Of a stretch of DNA of 6,509 bases, positions 4,376-6,509 are shown one piece after another (position 1 is the first letter of the stretch; each line of letters starts with the position of its first letter). The position numbers and the translations under genes are program-made. The DNA comes from Candidatus Pacearchaeota archaeon. Lineage in GTDB: Archaea > Nanoarchaeota > Nanoarchaeia > Pacearchaeales > GW2011-AR1. A model generated the notes under the pieces. That model saw only the letters and a list, made by a program, of their open reading frames with translations. It had not been told where the DNA came from and did no database searches. The stretch is taken from positions 1 through 6,509 of the forward strand of contig NZER01000329.1 of assembly GCA_002690445.1 (NCBI GenBank). The letters are read 5' to 3'.

Positions 4376-5863
4376 CTATATCTTCCCTAAAAGTTGCCCA
4401 GCTTCACGTAATAAATCTATATCGGACGCTTTCAACAACTTATCGGTATCATCAAACTTCTCTACACCGCTAGTTGTACCTAACTCTTGTCCATCAACCT
4501 CTCTATTTTTATTCGCATATCGTTCAATATTACTTCTTAGTTCTGCAAACCGACTGGTATCTATATTGCTGGTAATAATTAAAGACTCAATTGCGGTGAA
4601 ATAATTCTCCAAATCCTCTCTTTGTGACAAAGCAACCTTTCTATATTCATCTTTACTGGGATTTTCTAGAGATAAAATCTTCATATTATAGATAATTAGA
4701 TGAATTCGGTTAGCATATTCTTTGCTAAAGCCTAGATTAAGTAACACTTTGTGCGCCATTTTCGCGCTTTCTTCTTCCCAACCAGTAAAGTCTGCATCCT
4801 TTCCACCATTAGAGACTTTATATTTACCAATAAAAGAGAGCATAATTGCCGCATTAACAACTAATTCACGACTTTTTGCCTTCTTTAACGCCGCAAGCAT
4901 CTGTGCCCAAGCGTTATATCTATGCTGTGAGCCACGTTGTTTAAGAGTAATTACATTATTTAAGTCTTCAGATATATATTTACAGACGTCCCACTCAGCA
5001 AATAACTTTGCAGCAACCCACGGTTTCTCAGTTTGTAAAATCTTTTTAAACTCAAAACCAATTCTACGAGGTTTAGCAGAAGAAAGACCGTCAACTGTTT
5101 CTTTCACTGCAGAAGGAATACTAGAATCAATCTTTAAAGGATAATTAGAAAGAAATCTAATCCCGCGTAAAATACGCATAGGATCGTTTTTAAATGTGGT
5201 AACCGGATCACCACCGGGAGTTCTTAATATCTTTGCTTTAACATCATCTAATCCACGAGAAGGATCAAAAAATTGTCCGGTAACTGACTGGGCAACCGCA
5301 TTAATAGTAAAGTCTCGTGATAGTAAATTATCTTTTAATTGATCTCCCTGCACACTAACTACATCTACAGAAAGACCACCCACCTTAAACTTAATACGAG
5401 AGTGAGCATTAGAGTGTTCAGTAAATCTAATATTCAAACGATTTAAAATAGGACGTACTTGAGAAAGCGGTATAAGTGAAATGATATCTATGTCAGCAGG
5501 AGCTTTTTTTAGAAACTTATCTCTGACATACCCGCCAACAAAATAAAGTGGAAGATAGTTACCAAGAGTTCTAATCCAATCTGTAGCTAATTTGCTCTGT
5601 TCATTACGTTCCGCAACTTCTGGATTAACCCACGCAGTACGAACACGCTCAAATACCCGACCACCCCGACGTACCATCTCATATATCTTGGTTGGAACTT
5701 TACCGGATGGAGCCGCACCACCTTTAGAACGAGGTGCTTGAGCGGCAGTTGCAGTATCTTGAGGTTTAGCTTCATCAACAAAATCTAAAGGAGGATCAGC
5801 CGCAGCGGGTCCTTGTTGTTTAGAAATGAAGTCTTCTATCTGAGAAACAAGTTTGTCTGTCAC
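4376..5863 (-). CDS. tRNA nucleotidyltransferase (CCA-adding/poly(A) polymerase family, class II)
   Basis: This enzyme would add C, C and A, or A tails, to RNA 3' ends using CTP and ATP without a template. In the 495-residue product the class II signatures are clear: VGGYVRD (109-115), metal-binding DIDI (D124, D126), VDVV (D167), RDFTINAVA (183-191), FFDPSRGLDDVKAKILRT (198-215) and the base-selecting NDPMRILRGIRF (226-237), where the common EDxxR reads NDPMR. A helical neck and body follow to about residue 450. QHRYNAWAQML...AIMLSFIGKY (313-348) aligns with the HD domain of some bacterial CCA enzymes, but HD is replaced by SF (343-344), so phosphohydrolase activity is unlikely. Unusually, about 100 residues precede the catalytic domain: an Ala/Pro/Gln-rich disordered stretch (15-55) and a basic segment. 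Start is GTG 5863, 2 nt after the upstream TAG and without a Shine-Dalgarno, so probably coupled. CCA addition versus poly(A) addition cannot be told apart by eye. Confidence 0.88.
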   Translation of the reverse strand: MTDKLVSQIEDFISKQQGPAAADPPLDFVDEAKPQDTATAAQAPRSKGGAAPSGKVPTKIYEMVRRGGRVFERVRTAWVNPEVAERNEQSKLATDWIRTLGNYLPLYFVGGYVRDKFLKKAPADIDIISLIPLSQVRPILNRLNIRFTEHSNAHSRIKFKVGGLSVDVVSVQGDQLKDNLLSRDFTINAVAQSVTGQFFDPSRGLDDVKAKILRTPGGDPVTTFKNDPMRILRGIRFLSNYPLKIDSSIPSAVKETVDGLSSAKPRRIGFEFKKILQTEKPWVAAKLFAEWDVCKYISEDLNNVITLKQRGSQHRYNAWAQMLAALKKAKSRELVVNAAIMLSFIGKYKVSNGGKDADFTGWEEESAKMAHKVLLNLGFSKEYANRIHLIIYNMKILSLENPSKDEYRKVALSQREDLENYFTAIESLIITSNIDTSRFAELRSNIERYANKNREVDGQELGTTSGVEKFDDTDKLLKASDIDLLREAGQLLGKI

Positions 5864-5865
5864 AG

Positions 5866-6273
5866 CTAACTACGCGAATACCTTTTGCTCTCTCCGCCTT
5901 TAATAGTCTCTAACTTATCGATCTCACGGATAAGTTCTTCGTGATCATCATCAGAAGACAGAACAGCCATAAAACCACTGTCTGTCAGCATATCCAATGC
6001 TTCTTCTTTATCTATGGGAGCAATCACATAACTTCCCGGCTCTCCGTCGGAGTGCTCAGGAAGTTCGTATATATTTTCGCCTAGTGTGTGAAAGGTCCAG
6101 ACCAATTCATCTAAGTAGGGATTCTCTCTACCATTGATAAGAATGTGAAATTTATCGGGCGCAGGGGAACTTTCAGGGTTCTCAGATATGTATCCCAGAT
6201 AGGTTCCTACCCCATCAAACATACGCCAGACTTCAGGATACTTTTTCTTATCGTCTTTCGTATCTTCAGGCAT
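5866..6273 (-). CDS. Acidic protein of unknown function
   Basis: A 135-residue, strongly acidic protein. The N-terminus is charged (MPEDTKDDKKKYPEVW), followed by a probable beta-rich core: VWRMFDGVGTYLGYISENPE at 15-34, KFHILINGRENPYLDELVWT at 41-60 and SYVIAPIDKEEAL at 81-93. The C-terminal helix is Asp/Glu-rich (SSDDDHEELIREIDKLETI) and the tail is basic (SKRYSRS). There is no Cys cluster, signal peptide or membrane segment. The ATG is preceded by AAGG 7 nt upstream (6284-6281), and the gene overlaps the preceding one by 8 bp. It ends 2 nt before the nucleotidyltransferase gene, whose translation probably depends on it. I do not recognise the family. Confidence 0.8.
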   Translation of the reverse strand: MPEDTKDDKKKYPEVWRMFDGVGTYLGYISENPESSPAPDKFHILINGRENPYLDELVWTFHTLGENIYELPEHSDGEPGSYVIAPIDKEEALDMLTDSGFMAVLSSDDDHEELIREIDKLETIKGGESKRYSRS

Positions 6274-6509
6274 TTTTCATCCTTGATGTTTTAACGTACT
6301 TCTTAGCCTCATCAATCTCATCATCTCCAAAAATTGTCGATGCCACAGCCATACTATTCCAACGACTAGCTATACCTGCTAAAAGTTGATCACCTGTAGC
6401 AGGTCTTCCTGTCTTATCTGAGATTCCTTTCCTAACCATCTCAACGTGTCTCTGAAGAGTCTTAGCGACTTCATCATTAATCGAATCAGACGGTACTAAA
6501 ATTTTGCCA
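6266..6509 (-). CDS. C-terminal part of an unidentified protein (5' end outside window)
   Basis: Reading leftwards from the right edge, one minus-strand frame is open for 80 codons and stops at TGA (6268-6266), 8 bp inside the start of the next gene. The visible part begins GKILVPSDSINDEVAKTLQR and ends KKYVKTSRMKNA. It is hydrophilic and mostly helical, with VAKTLQRHVEMVRKGI and IASRWNSMAVASTIF as likely helices and RPATGDQLL as a linker. It is the only gene here ending in TGA. The overlap with an ATG that has a good ribosome binding site supports it as genuine. The family cannot be judged from the fragment. Confidence 0.75.
   Translation of the reverse strand, partial: GKILVPSDSINDEVAKTLQRHVEMVRKGISDKTGRPATGDQLLAGIASRWNSMAVASTIFGDDEIDEAKKYVKTSRMKNA

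Noticed and set aside
4722..5144. Plus-strand open frame opposite the nucleotidyltransferase gene
   Set aside because: It lies opposite conserved nucleotidyltransferase coding sequence and is a shadow frame.
1..6509. tRNA genes, CRISPR arrays or insertion sequences
   Set aside because: Nearly every base is in a supported coding frame. No cloverleaf-like stretch, no spaced direct repeats and no transposase motifs were seen, although the nucleotidyltransferase prompted a look for tRNAs.

Overview
The window looks like part of an AT-rich tailed-bacteriophage genome, or less likely a phage-like plasmid. Genes are packed with 1 to 25 bp overlaps, most products are small and unrecognised, there is no housekeeping operon, and the recognisable genes (SNF2 helicase, CCA-type tRNA nucleotidyltransferase, Vsr/DUF559-like nuclease, zinc-ribbon proteins) are typical accessory genes of larger phages. 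The host cannot be named from this sequence. TAA, TAG and TGA all end genes here, so the ordinary bacterial code applies. No tRNA, CRISPR array, insertion sequence or origin is visible.

Plus-strand block (1-2849): the tail of an unidentified gene; a 147-residue protein with one zinc ribbon; a short regulatory stretch with a 10-bp inverted repeat overlapping a consensus-like promoter; a SNF2-family ATPase; and a 192-residue protein with a sigma-region-4-like helix-turn-helix followed by four zinc-binding Cys clusters. This reads as a DNA transaction and regulation module.

Minus-strand block (2825-6509, read right to left): seven closely spaced or overlapping genes that look like one transcription unit whose promoter lies beyond the right edge. 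In transcription order they are an unknown gene (5' end cut off), an acidic unknown, the tRNA nucleotidyltransferase with a long N-terminal extension, a His-rich unknown, a short coiled-coil unknown, a predicted endonuclease, and an acidic unknown. The last gene overlaps the tail of the plus-strand block by 25 bp.

The most notable observation is at the SNF2 gene. The 32 codons just upstream, in the same frame, encode the start of a HARP-like N-terminal domain and end in TAA exactly where the conserved W-x-V-P-like turn should continue. Translation could resume at the very next codon, GTG. So the gene is a recently interrupted SNF2/HARP protein, a stop-codon readthrough or restart case, or a sequencing error. 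The consensus-like promoter and inverted repeat sit immediately upstream of this split.
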